From: Tetraselmis striata
Taxonomy: Eukaryota; Chlorophyta; Chlorodendrophyceae; Chlorodendrales; Chlorodendraceae
DNA length: 64,000 nt
Reading direction: 5' to 3'
Assembly (NCBI GenBank): GCA_006384855.1
Contig: VCJN01003259.1
Location: 415,670 to 479,669 of the forward strand
Below the pieces are notes generated by a model. The model was not told where the DNA came from. It saw only the letters and a list, made by a program, of their open reading frames with translations, and did not search any database. Below, in pieces: positions 34,496 to 44,966 of the stretch (position 1 is its first letter; every line of letters begins with the position of its first letter). Both the position numbers and the translations under genes were made by a program.

Positions 34496-37400
34496 TTCGT
34501 GCATGGCGGAGCTTCAGAGCTTCAGACAGTCTCTCTTGTCTCAAACAGAGTGCACTCGAGTCGACTAGCTCCTAGTTCCAAGCTTGGTTGACTCATCTAG
34601 AAAACTGAAAACAAAATAAAATTGTTGCTGCGTGACATTCAAAGTCGACACACGCTGTGCGATTCATGAAGGCAACATCGCTGTGAGGTCATCAGTCTTT
34701 AACATCCAAAAACATCCAGTTATTGCACCAGAATAATTGGTACTATGGCTAGAAAGGCAATCGATAGTCAGCAATGGTAAAAGGATCCAATCAATCGCGT
34801 ATATGGGCAAGGTCAACACTTCGGGGCGCCAGTCGGAGGGGGGGGACTTGCCTGTAGATCGGCGATCAGGCCGAGCTTCACGCCGGCATCCCCAGCACTC
34901 TCCGCGCCGCGGCAGATGGCAGTCAGCGCCGCACAGCCCGCCTCCGCGATGCCGGCGTGCGTGGAGCCGTGTGTCTGCAGCGTCACCTGCAGGTCAGGCA
35001 GCAGCCCAAGCGCCAGGGCCTTGGCCGCGCTGGCGCCCGACGCGGCCGCCAGGGCTGTGATGGCGCCACAGGTGTACTCCGCAACGCCGGTGTGGCTCGA
35101 CCCGTGCGTCTGCAGAGCCGCCTGCAGCCCAGGCAGCGCCCCCAGGCGGGCGGCCTCTGCCCAGGCGGCGCCGCTCTTGGCGCAGACAGCGGAGAGCGCA
35201 AAGGGGGCGCGTTCTGCGACGCCGGCATGGGCCTCTCCGTGACCCGACAGCGTGCTCTGCAGCTCAGAGAGCAGCCCCATCTTCACAGCTTCGGCCTACA
35301 CGTGAAAAGCACAAGTGGCGGTTAAAACCCCGACAGAGGAGGAGTACTGCTCGGTCAGCATGTTAGACACAACAAAATATGCGTACGGATGTTTGTTTTC
35401 GGATTGGGATGGGGGAGGGTCGGGCAGTTCAGCTTCAGACCTGCAGACGTAAGCTGTTGGCGCAGATGTTGCCCACCGCAGCACAGGCCGTCTCGCACAG
35501 CAGGCCGTCGCCCGGCGCAGTGGCCTCCCGTAGCACAGCCTGCAGCGCGCGCAGGGCGTCCAGCCACGTGTCCTCCGGCGTATCGCGCAGCGCCGTGCCG
35601 GTGCACGCTGCGCGCACAAGCCTGGCGGCCGCGAGCACCGCCGCCGGCGGTGTGCGGGCGCTCTGCTGCAGCGTCTCGATTGCGGCTGGCAAGTCAGCAG
35701 TGGCTGCCCTCATCGTCTTGCTAAGTTCAGCTTCGCGCGGCTTGGGTCCCGCCGGCTTGGCTTCATTGGGCCTGGGCTTGATGCCTGGGTTGGATGCAGC
35801 CGGATCACCCCCCAATGGTTGCGCCATCGGCGACTCGGCATGCGACAGTGCAGGTTCTACCACCCCCGCTTTCTCCGCCTTGGCTTTGTCTGCCCTCGGC
35901 TCATCTGGCTTTGCCTCTCCGGGCTTGGCCCTATCAGTTGGCTTCGATCCGGGTGGTTCGTGCCTTGCTGGTCGAGTCTCCACCGGCTTGGCCAGTGGCG
36001 GCAATGACTGTGCTCGCTTTGACTGTTGTGCCTCGCTCTGCCCAGGCTTTGCTTCTGCTGGCTTTCCGTCTGCAAAGTCGGGCTCAGCCTGCGCCGATTC
36101 AGCATTGACATCATCCGACTTCCCCTCAGGCACGACAGTCTCATCCGGCGTGGGGCTGCGTTCTTCATGGGCCAGCAGCTTGAGGTCCAAGGGGGGTGGG
36201 TTGGCTGGCACGGGTTTCAGCAGCATCGGTGCCTCGCTGATGCCAGGCAGCGTGGAGTCATTTCTGCTGAGCTGAGTCGCCGCCGGCATAGCCTCCTTAT
36301 GGGCACGTGGCACTGTGTCAGGGACGGCTGGTACAGAGCGGTCTGGGGCGTTGGCAGTCTGGCTGTGAGGGGAGCTTGGACCGGGCATTACTGGATGAAA
36401 CAATTTATGAGAGGCATCTCCGCCTCCGGGACTAGCGATGGCCGCCAGTGCTGCGAGCGGTGGGGGCGGCGTAGCGGACGCCTGGGCGCCGTTGATTGGG
36501 GGCAGGATGCTCTTGGGGCTGCCCTCTCCTGCAGCGGAGGTCGCAGTCCCCTTGACGGGGCTAGGACTGCCTGTCCGGCCATCTGTGGGCGCCTGCTTCC
36601 CAGCTCTGCTGGTGCCGGCGGGAGGGCCGGGCAGCGGCGGCAGCGCAGTGGCGTTTGGGGAGCCGGTCTCCGGGAAGCTTAGCACAGGCTTGTTGGCGGC
36701 GCTGGGTTTGGGGCGGGCGCCGCCTGGGGACCTGGCTGCTTTGGGAGGGCTGTCCGAGAGAGAGAATGACGGCAGTGACACCACTGAGCTTGTGAGTGGC
36801 GGCAGCGCCAGAGGGCTGGGTGGCTGCGGCGCCTCAGGTGCGCTGGTTTGCGCAAGTGATGGCGCCGCTGCGGCGTAGGGAGAATGAGGGTGGGCACCTC
36901 CCGGCGAGTCCAGCGTTGGGGGTAGGGGCGGCACCCGGCTCATGGGTGGCGGAGAGGCGGCGCGGCTGCGTGTTGCCCTCGTTGGGCTGCCCCAGTCGCT
37001 CCACTGGCCGTTGCCATTGCCAGGACCGCCGTGCGTGGGGAGGCGCTGGGGGCTTCCGACAGCGGAGCCGGACTGGCTGTTGGGCTGGATGGCCAGAACC
37101 TCCGCCGTGCGGCTGGTTGCAGGTGACTGCGAGCCGCGGGCGGGGAGGCGGCTGTTGCTGTGCGGGAGCGAGGGGCGCTTCTTCTCGAAGAAGATGAGGT
37201 CCATGGGCGTGAAGCCTGCCTGCGTGAGAAACTCCGCTGGCGCCGCCGCGAGGTGCTCGGCTGTGCGTACCCCCAGGCGCGCCAATGACGAAATCGTCGA
37301 GCGCTCCAGCTGGCACTCCTCCATGAGAAAGGCATCCACCTCGGCGCTTATCAGAAAGCCGCCGGGCGGCACCCCGCCTGGCACGCTGCGCGCAGCCACA

Positions 37401-38072
37401 TCTGCTACCAGTGCATCCATACCCGCCCCATTGCCTGACAGGTCATGCAGTGCACCACCGCCGCGTGCCTCCCTGCACAGTTCAGCACAAGTGCCTGAAG
37501 TCAGGGCAAGCCCTGCCATTGGCACTACCCCACGGTGTCGCTCGGCGAGAGCAGATTGAGGGGAGAGGATAAGGAAATACTTGCCAGCAGCAGAGCACTG
37601 CGGAATGTGACATGGCATAGTCAAGCCAGGGTGCATTTGCATTCAGCAACTGATAGATGTCTTTTAGTGATCATTGTGGGCTGAGACCGGATGGGAGAAG
37701 CCATTTTTCCTGAGCAGCACTGTGACTGGAGGCATCTGATTGTGATTGTACGTTTGGGAGGCATGGGAGGTGAGAGATGGCGGTTGGCTGGGAGCCTGAC
37801 TCAGGGTGGACTATAGCATTAACGCACACATTGAGAAAGAAGAATGGCTGGGGGATTGGAGCCTATCGAATGGAAGGTGATAAGGCATTAGCGCATTAGC
37901 GCAGGAGTGCATGGCTGAAGAGGGATATTTAGGTAAATAAGAAAGTAGCATCCGTGCCCAGGTGGTGAAAAACTCCGTGCCCCGGTGGCTGAGCCCAAGC
38001 AGTGCGAAAGGAGTAAGTTGGATCAGAAATAGCAGCTCGATGAACTCATCAGCGTAATGGTGCAGCGCGAAA

Positions 38073-38105
<33 letters not shown>

Positions 38106-38485
38106 AGGGTGGCAACCCACCCGAGGGGGCCGCGCCAGTGTTCAGTCTGCAGCATTTCACGCTCGACCGCCACGAAGAGGAGAGACTCAGGGCGGCTCTC
38201 GCGCGCGTGACTAAACTCCAGGTAGGTGTCGTCCACAACACCGATGCCCTGCTCGACCGCTGCGACCTTGTCGCGGTATGCCGCGCTGGCCAGCACGACC
38301 ACCACGCGGCTGTCGTCGATGGCGGAGCGCAGCGCTGCCTTGCCGGGGGGGACGGGGCCCTGGTGCGTGCACGCCTGCAGCCCCGCCGACCAAAGCGCCG
38401 CGTTCACCGCCGCTGCTGTTTCTTGACTTGGTCCCCAGTCGTGTGATATGTAGGCGTCGTATTTGAAGGACGATGCCCCTTGCAT
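26172..38485 (-). CDS. TIR - SAM-like - disordered linker - armadillo-repeat array protein
   Basis: Exons, 5' to 3': 38485-38117, 37540-35441, 35295-34852, 34447-33947, 33192-33073, 32676-32113, 31497-30427, 30193-30044, 29394-28413, 27920-27639 and 26991-26172; about 2466 residues. The ATG follows an in-frame TGA directly. Residues 9-123 are a TIR domain (YDAYISHDWG; AIDDSRVVVVLASAAY; YLEFSHAR; W117-R-G-P-L-G). Its end continues in exon 2 (HDLSGNGAGMDALVADV). TIR domains with the conserved Glu can cleave NAD+; here that would be Glu90. Next comes a SAM-like helical segment (VDAFLMEECQLE to GFTPMDLIFFEKK), then about 480 Pro/Ser/Lys-rich disordered residues. About 38 repeats of 42-43 residues follow, typified by EAGRLGLLADLQAALRAHG and ACAALxALCAGNxANQ, which fit armadillo repeats. 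All ARM introns are phase 0, and three use GC donors. One-base frameshifts occur at 29052-29055 and 26790-26793. The exon 1/2 junction is the least certain. A cytosolic sensor is inferred. Confidence 0.8.
27394..27535 (+). mobile_element. MITE-like element, copy 3
   Basis: About 142 bp inside the last intron of the TIR-ARM gene. It starts GGGCGCCAACGCGGTACTAA and ends TTCACACCC, with CTGCCTGTAGAGG and CTAGGAGGCCCAA as family landmarks. Confidence 0.6.
27996..28165 (-). mobile_element. MITE-like element, copy 4
   Basis: About 170 bp. The outer end GTTCTTATCACCGCGCCGG is the reverse complement of the family terminus; the inner end is GGGTGCCGGTGCACC. Together with copy 3 in the opposite orientation it flanks exon 10 (27639-27920) of the TIR-ARM gene. 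Confidence 0.7.
33623..33791 (+). mobile_element. MITE-like element, copy 5
   Basis: The 169-bp copy with the clearest structure: start GGGTTCAGACGCGGTAGTAA, end GCGCGTTGGTACCC. Internal CTGCCTGCTAGAGGTCAAAT and GCGAATGTTCTTATGG. It lies in the intron between ARM exons 4 and 5. Confidence 0.75.
34468..34495 (+). repeat. poly-G tract (28 nt; poly-C in the sense strand of the gene)
   Basis: Lies in the intron just upstream of ARM exon 4, about 20 nt before the acceptor. Confidence 0.9.
38073..38103 (+). repeat. poly-G tract (31 nt; poly-C in the sense strand)
   Basis: The longest homopolymer in the window, about 14 nt downstream of the donor that ends the TIR exon. Confidence 0.9.
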
Positions 38486-39171
38486 TCAGACGACCTTTCG
38501 CGAGTCAGGTCGCGGTGCGTTTCATGGCATGTCCTTACCTGTACCGGTACGCGCTCTGCTGTCTTCGTAGATCGTGCGGACGTGGGGGACGGCCTACTAA
38601 TCGAGCGTCCACCGCGCCGTCCGCGGCACGGCCAGTGAGTTTCGCCTGCTCTACGGTGTGTTGCAGTTTTTATCGCCTACTGTCACCTGTCGCGATGCGC
38701 AAAGGACCGTTTTACACTGTCTGTGCTTGGAAGTGTGGTCGGCTAGCATGTGTGTAGTAAGAGAAGGGGACAACTGGCGGCATGCCTGTCGCCGTGGCAC
38801 GGGACATCTCAAAGCCATAGGGTAGTCGCCCTGAAACAATATAGAACATCAGAGGGCTGCAAAAACTATTTATGGTCGGCTGAATGGATTAAACATCATG
38901 GATTAATCATGGTATGCTGTAATAAAACATGTATTGCCCGTAGCTAGTTAGGCACAGCGCCAGACCTGTGACTGCATAGCAGCAGTTCGCGCGCACAGAT
39001 GCTCGGCGGGCGGGGCCGATGACCCAGGCCGGCGGCGGCGGGGAGCGAACGCAGTCCGATCCTTGGTTTAGTTTGGCGGTTTAGTTTCTACTGGTACTTG
39101 TACTTCATTCATATATGTACGACCTCCGTATATTTCTATCTCTCTGAATATGTAGTAATAATATGTACATC

Positions 39172-39398
39172 CCTTGTCCGCTCGGTAGAGCGGTCGTCTC
39201 GTGTGCGAGAGGTACCGGGTTCGATTCCTGGCCGATGTATTTCGGCAATATCGGCCCGGCGTGTCCCGGGTTTCCTCGGTTGATGCATTAGCCCTTCGGG
39301 GTTCGAATGAGGCAATGGTCTATGGGCTATGCCAGACCTACGACTGCGGTTGGCGCACGAGGTCAAGTGCTGGGGCGGCTTCGGCCGATGTCCCGGGG
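39172..39398 (+). mobile_element. tRNA-related SINE-like element
   Basis: The 5' part resembles a tRNA gene: CCGCTCGGTAGAGCGG forms a D-arm-like hairpin (box A), TCTCGTGTGCGAGA an anticodon-arm-like hairpin, and GGGTTCGATTCC is a good box B. The first five acceptor bases (ACATC) pair with GATGT after the T arm, but the next two do not. A tRNA-unrelated body of about 150 bp follows. The last 75 bp recur on the minus strand at 49946-50020. This layout fits a polymerase III-transcribed SINE rather than a working tRNA. Confidence 0.5.
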
Positions 39399-39975
39399 CG
39401 AACTTAATATGTAAGATACATCATAAATTGTATTTATTTCAGGACGTGCACGAAAATATGCAATACATGTAAATGTACTTCGTATATGTAAATCTCAATG
39501 TAGTTTTTCAGCAGTCAGTAGTCTCTCACTACTGAGGTATATTTATATTTTGTCTCTCAATACAGCTAGTAGGATGATTTTAAAAAAGGGGGCGGAAAAC
39601 CCAAAAGAGGATTTATCTACTCCGCTCGCCGTGCTGGACGACGCGCCATCTGTCGACTACCCTGTCGTCGCTACAGCAGGTAGTCTGAGCGCGGCCGATC
39701 GTCGTCGCGATCGACACCATGGGAGATCACTGTTTCCAGTCCAGAGTAAGGCACAACGCCACTTCGACGCGTGAACGCGGCACTGTAATCTGAGTCTTAG
39801 TGCTGGAAGGTCTGCCCTGCCTTGTGTATAGCCGCCAGCGTGGGCGCCTGCAGCTGCTGCCGGAGTGGGTTCGCGCCGCCGCTCAGGCTTCGCGCCATTT
39901 TTCCTCTCTCGTTCGCGACCCCGAGGCAAGGCGAGTGGACAGCGGTCGACAGCGCTGCCCGCGGGTCCGGCAAAA

Positions 39976-41540
39976 ATGGCGCTTTCCCTGGCTAGCGCCG
40001 TCAGGACTGCAGCCACTGTTCTGGCCTGGTTAGTCCCCGCCTGCTGCCTGCGCACCTCGCTCGAGCCCGCGAGCCCACCCGCGTTCCTGCGAGTCGTCCG
40101 CTCGCTGCGCGTCTTAGACCGACCCACCGCAGCCGACCCCCTGAACTGGTGGTCAGTACTTAGCCCCTCCTCGCCTCTGCTCTGCGGCAGGTATGCGCTC
40201 AACATAACAGTCATCATGACGAACCGCTTCCTGCAGACTACCGGGGGCCTGCGGGCCCCGGTCTCCCTGACGCTGATGCACATGATCGGCTGCACCATCT
40301 TCTCCAACTCCGCCGTCTACATGTGTGGTGCCAATTTCACGCCGCAGCCCTTGATTTCTAAACGACAGCTCATGAAGGTGCGTGAAACAGCATTGAGCAG
40401 CTCGCCGGCCAGTGGCCGCACGCGGAAGCAGGCTCCAGGAGGGTGCAGGCGGTTGTGCATGCTGGTAACACAGATGCGAGGTGGTGCATGCCGCGCCAAA
40501 TGAGTGACCCAGGTGTCCCTTAATAGGCTCCGCATTGAGCCGTGCGTGGCGGCATTCCGCCTTGCCGCTCTCAGGTGCTCCTTCTCACGGTCACATTTGC
40601 GCTCAGCATAGTCTGCGGAGTAGCGGCGCTCGGCTACATCCCAGTCTCATTCAAGGTACGCAGGCACTCACTTAGATAGATACTTGCAGCAGCTCGCAAA
40701 CTACCTGTGGCAAGCAACAGGGACAGCTGTGCGAGTCGGCCCCAGTCTTGCCCTGGTGAATCCGGGAGTGTGGGGCGCGGCGAGCTTGGCTTACGCTGGG
40801 ATCCCCTGCAGGAGATGATCGCTGCGACGACCCCCTTGTTCACCGCGATGCTGGCCTTCTCTCTGGCTGGTGAGCGGGAGGATCTTGCGAGGTCGCTCTG
40901 CCTGGTCTGTGTTGCCGTGGGGGCAATCATCGCCACTGAAGGGGAGCCAATGTGGAACTTGCTGGGGTTTATGCTGGGCATGGGAGCCACCGTCACGCGC
41001 GGCCTGAAGTCCGTGCTGCAGCACATCCTGCTATCCAACGAGGAGGAGAAGCTGGACAGCATGAACCTGCTGCGGTACATGAGCCTCTTCGCGGTGGCGC
41101 TGCTCATCCCGGGCGTGCTGATACTAGAAGGCCCGATGCTCTTCATTGACATCGTGCTCGACCAGTACGACGCGGGCAACATGGTGTTCATCATGTGGCT
41201 GGTCCTCAACATCACGAGCGCCTTCCTGCTCAACCTCTTCCAGTTCCTGGTGACCAAATGCGTCGGGCCCACAGCCCTGCAGGTCCTGGGCAACTTCAAG
41301 GGAGTGCTGTGCGCGTTTCTGTCCATCCTCATCTTCAGGAACCCGGTGACGGTGCAGAGCGTGGGCGGCTACATGCTGACAACCGTTGGGGTCTTCCTGT
41401 ACTCGTACTTGAAGAATAGCGCAAGGATGTTGCAGCTAAGGAAGAAGCTGGACGTTGCCAGCCCCGTCAAGCCCAACCCGCATGGCTACGGCGGGCAGTC
41501 TGATGGCAGTGACAAGCCCCTTATCAGCAGCAACATTTAG
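39976..41540 (+). CDS. nucleotide-sugar / triose-phosphate translocator family transporter
   Basis: Exons 39976-40028, 40191-40377, 40575-40655 and 40812-41540 (GT-AG) give 349 residues in one frame. The protein is almost all hydrophobic helices, about ten, as in the drug/metabolite transporter superfamily. Family landmarks: W18-Y-A-L-N near the N-terminus, IMTNRFL, then SFKEMIAATTPLFTA, RGLKSVLQHILLS, EEEKLDSMNLLRYMS, NFKGVLCAFLSILIFRNPV and GVFLYSYLK. The ATTPLFTA and KSVLQ..LLS.E.EKLxSMNLL strings closely resemble the plant Golgi subgroup that includes the UDP-uronic-acid transporters. That points to a Golgi antiporter exchanging a nucleotide sugar for UMP; the substrate is inferred. The tail is polar and ends SDKPLISSNI. 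It is divergent from the TIR-ARM gene, with 1.5 kb between start codons. Confidence 0.88.
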
Positions 41541-44500
41541 GCCCTACTCATGCACTATTTGCTTAAAAATCCGATTACCCATTGAGTCTGCAGATGCAGC
41601 CTAGAGTTGGGTAGCACTGTTCCAGCGTTCGGTATGGATGCAGGTAAGGGAGCGTCTACTAACTAGACTGTGTGCTTAGGTGCTGCAGCGGGGAAGCTCC
41701 TCTCGCATTGCACATATTCCTGCCAATACGCCGTATAGACAGCTTCCTGTAGCATGGCATGCCGCGTAAGCCTGGCCAGCAGGGGTGTGAGCAAACACCG
41801 GGCTGTGTGAGTGGTGTCAGTGAAAAGTCTACATGGTGTAGCCACGATGCAAGAGTACCCCTCATCCGCCACAGCATTCCGTACATAAATGGGATCTACA
41901 CCTGTCATGTGGCCCAGCAACCTGTGCTGATGCATGCTGGTCAAGGGAATGTTGCAACTGCTTGCTGCCATAGGGAACAGAAACGCGCACAGTACAGTGC
42001 CGCACGTGCGCCGGGATCCCTTGATGGCAAAACACGCTGCATGCAGCGTTGTGCCGGCTTGGGCTCTAGAGTTCCACACATGTGCATGTTTGATTGCCCC
42101 TCGACTACTATAGTCGGGAATTCTCTGCAAGTTGCAGGTTTTGCTTCTAGCCCCCTGCGTCATCATCCGTGCTCTCTCCTCCTAGCCTTCGCAGCTCCTG
42201 TGAAGAATAAACAAACGAACCATCTCTCAGCATGCAGCCACTGAGCGACACTATCCAAACAGCCGGCACAACTGCAACATTGACAGTGACATGCTGTCTG
42301 CGCATTGGCCATGCACTGGCAGGTATTAATGCCGAGCCATACGCAAAGGCAGCACCTCAATTTGGCGCTCCCTCTCGGCCTCCTTTTTGCTTTTAATATA
42401 ATTGCGAATGCGCCTCTGCAACAGTAACACCCAGCGCCGTAAACGCACGCTCGGGCTCGCCCCCATTCAAATTCTACCTGCAGATGAGGACCCAACTGCG
42501 AACTCGATTAGAATGTTGAGGCGCCCACCCCCAAAAACGGCACGCTCATCGACTCCAGCGCCGCATCCACGCCAAAGATACCCAACAGGACGCATGCAAA
42601 TGTGGCGGATGGGTCAACGCGCACGCCCGGCTCGAAGCTGCACGTGGAGCACACTCACACTGCAAGTCAATACCCCAGCCAGCACGGCTTTGGATGCTGT
42701 TTGAGTGCCCCGCTTGTGTGCAAAATGCGCACCGCACGCAGCAGCTGTGAAATTCCGGCCCTTCGCGGCCGGGGCGTCGCTCTGCTTTTCCAAACATACT
42801 ACCTAAGGGCTGTGCTTATGCAAGTTATGCGACAATCAAACACAGCTGTGTATCGGGACGAGTTTTCAAATTTGGTGGGTGATGCCTTTGGGAGATCGCC
42901 GCTCAAGGTATCATGAGACGAGCGAGCGGACTGGATACATGCTAGTCGACTGTGCTTTGGGGGCCGGGTTCACACTCCTCACCTTGAGGTTGGCGGACTC
43001 CAGTCCGCAGGAGGCGCCACGTCTGACCCAAAGTCCAGCGCCCCCAGATTCGATGAGCTGGCGAGCTGTGCAACCATCTGGAGGCATCCAATGCTCATGC
43101 CAAGAGGCAGGTGCTTGCGGATGAAAGCCCGAGAAGCCTCCAAGCACCAATCAATATAGTTCAACGGGAATTGTGTAAAATCCCTTGACATCCCGACCCA
43201 CTCCCCGCACTGGCGCGTTTTGCTTCGCAAGAACGCGCGCACCTGGGGTCTTTCCCTAATGTGAAATTCTGGCACCGCAAGGGACGGTGGCACATCAGTG
43301 TTGAGCGGCAAGGCTCCAAGCCGCCAGACCCTCCTTGACAGCGGCTGCATCGGCAACGAGTGCGCTACTGACGCAGGGCGCCCGGCGGTCGCTGCTGGGC
43401 GGCAAAGGGCCATATTCGTCCCGACGGAGCGCACAACCACGCAGAGGGATGGGCTAGCTTTGGACTCCCTAAACTCTAGCAGCAGGAGGACACTCGCACC
43501 AACGAAACCGGAGTCTGTCTTCTCTGTACGACAGTGGTCCTACTGACTGCTGTAAACCGGAGAGCCGCCCTCTGTCACGCTACTCCGCCAGACCGATGCA
43601 GCACGGTGACACACGCTCATCATCTACTTTTACACACGCTCATCGAGCATATTAACAACTATTATACTTTGCTCTCAGATTAAATTGCGACTATTTTAGC
43701 GCTAATCCTGATGAATAATTGCTTTATGTGAAAGCGACAAATCCTGATACGGATTGAGGATTACATACTGCTACTGTACAATAAAAATACGCGTGGACCT
43801 GACTACGCTTTTCATTGATTGTCGCGTCGTCGTACGTCAGCCGCACAACTGCTGCTCCGCCGCCCCGCCGCCCCGCCGCCCGCCATGCGCATCGCGCGCC
43901 GGCGGCCCCGCACAGAAGCCGAGAAGAAGGACGATACAAACGCGTATTAGATGCGTAATAAAACGGCAAGGACGAGAATCCTGGATCGAGGCAGAGAATC
44001 GTCCGTACACCCCTGGCACCCTTGGTACCAACCATGTGGCGACTACTGTGACATGGTTCACTACTGTGACATACTGTACCAGGTACTACCGTGCGCTCGA
44101 GAGGGGCGCCAAAACGCGCGGCTGCTCATCCAGCGAGGACGACGCAAAAGCAACGGCACCCGCTCGCACCGCCACACATTACCTCCCACCCATCACGAAC
44201 ATTCCGGACCGAACCACTGCCAGCCCCGTGTACAGCACCCACATACGCTCTCACTCACAACAGGTAAGCCGCCAGCTGCCGACCCCCGGTTGTTCCTGTG
44301 CAGACCGTGACTTCTTACGGCGCGACGACGCCCCTCCGGTGCGCCGCTGTCGTCGTCTGTGCTGTGCTGTCAAGCGACGCTGCTGCCACGCCGGGAGTCC
44401 ACCCACGCGCTCTTTAGTAATTCCGGTACCTGGTCGTACCTAGATCGTTGCTTTCTTAGTGTCCGTTCGCATATCTAGCGACCATATACTTGCCATTCTG

Positions 44501-44805
44501 GTGCCCGACATTAACTAGCGACTACCCTTAGATACGCGCTGATATTTTATTCGGCCTACTGGCAGGGCTCTCCCCGCCCCAGCGCGAGTGACAGCAATTT
44601 CCGCTCGCGCAGCCAGCCCAACTTCAACAGCCGCACTACGTGTACCCTCCCCAGTCGACCGCAGTTTCCGCAAGGTGCATGCCACTCGACCCCCTCGCTT
44701 TGTCCGTGTTTCGAGCACTGCGCCGGGAGGCTCCGGGTACTACACGGCGTGTAGTTCTCGTAAGGCGTCAGGCGGCCGAACCGCCGCCGTTGATCGCCCC
44801 ATGAA

Positions 44806-44840
<35 letters not shown>

Positions 44841-44966
44841 ACACCTATGTTTCCAGTCGGCCCCGCTCCCGCTACCTCCGCCGAACCCAAATTGGCTAAT
44901 TGGCGCACCGGCCGCGTCGTTGCTGATAACTCTGCGTGTTCCTGCCTCAGGTCCCGCCTGCCCACC
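41541..44966. other. intergenic spacer upstream of VIPP1
   Basis: No gene recognised. The best ORF is 42979-43440 (-), 153 codons, with a plausible stretch FPLNYIDWCLEASRAFIRKH but no known domain or splice partners. 43840-44960 is GC-rich and probably includes the 5' leader of the VIPP1 gene. There is a 25-nt poly-C tract at 44806-44830 and one TAGCGACTA at 44516-44524. Confidence 0.45.

Noticed and set aside
39172-39250. Functional tRNA gene
   Set aside because: The D loop is too short, the acceptor stem has mismatches at its last two pairs and the anticodon stem does not give a normal 7-nt loop; a SINE head fits better.
42979-43440. 153-codon minus-strand ORF as a gene
   Set aside because: Plausible composition in one stretch only, no domain and no splice partners; mentioned under the spacer instead.
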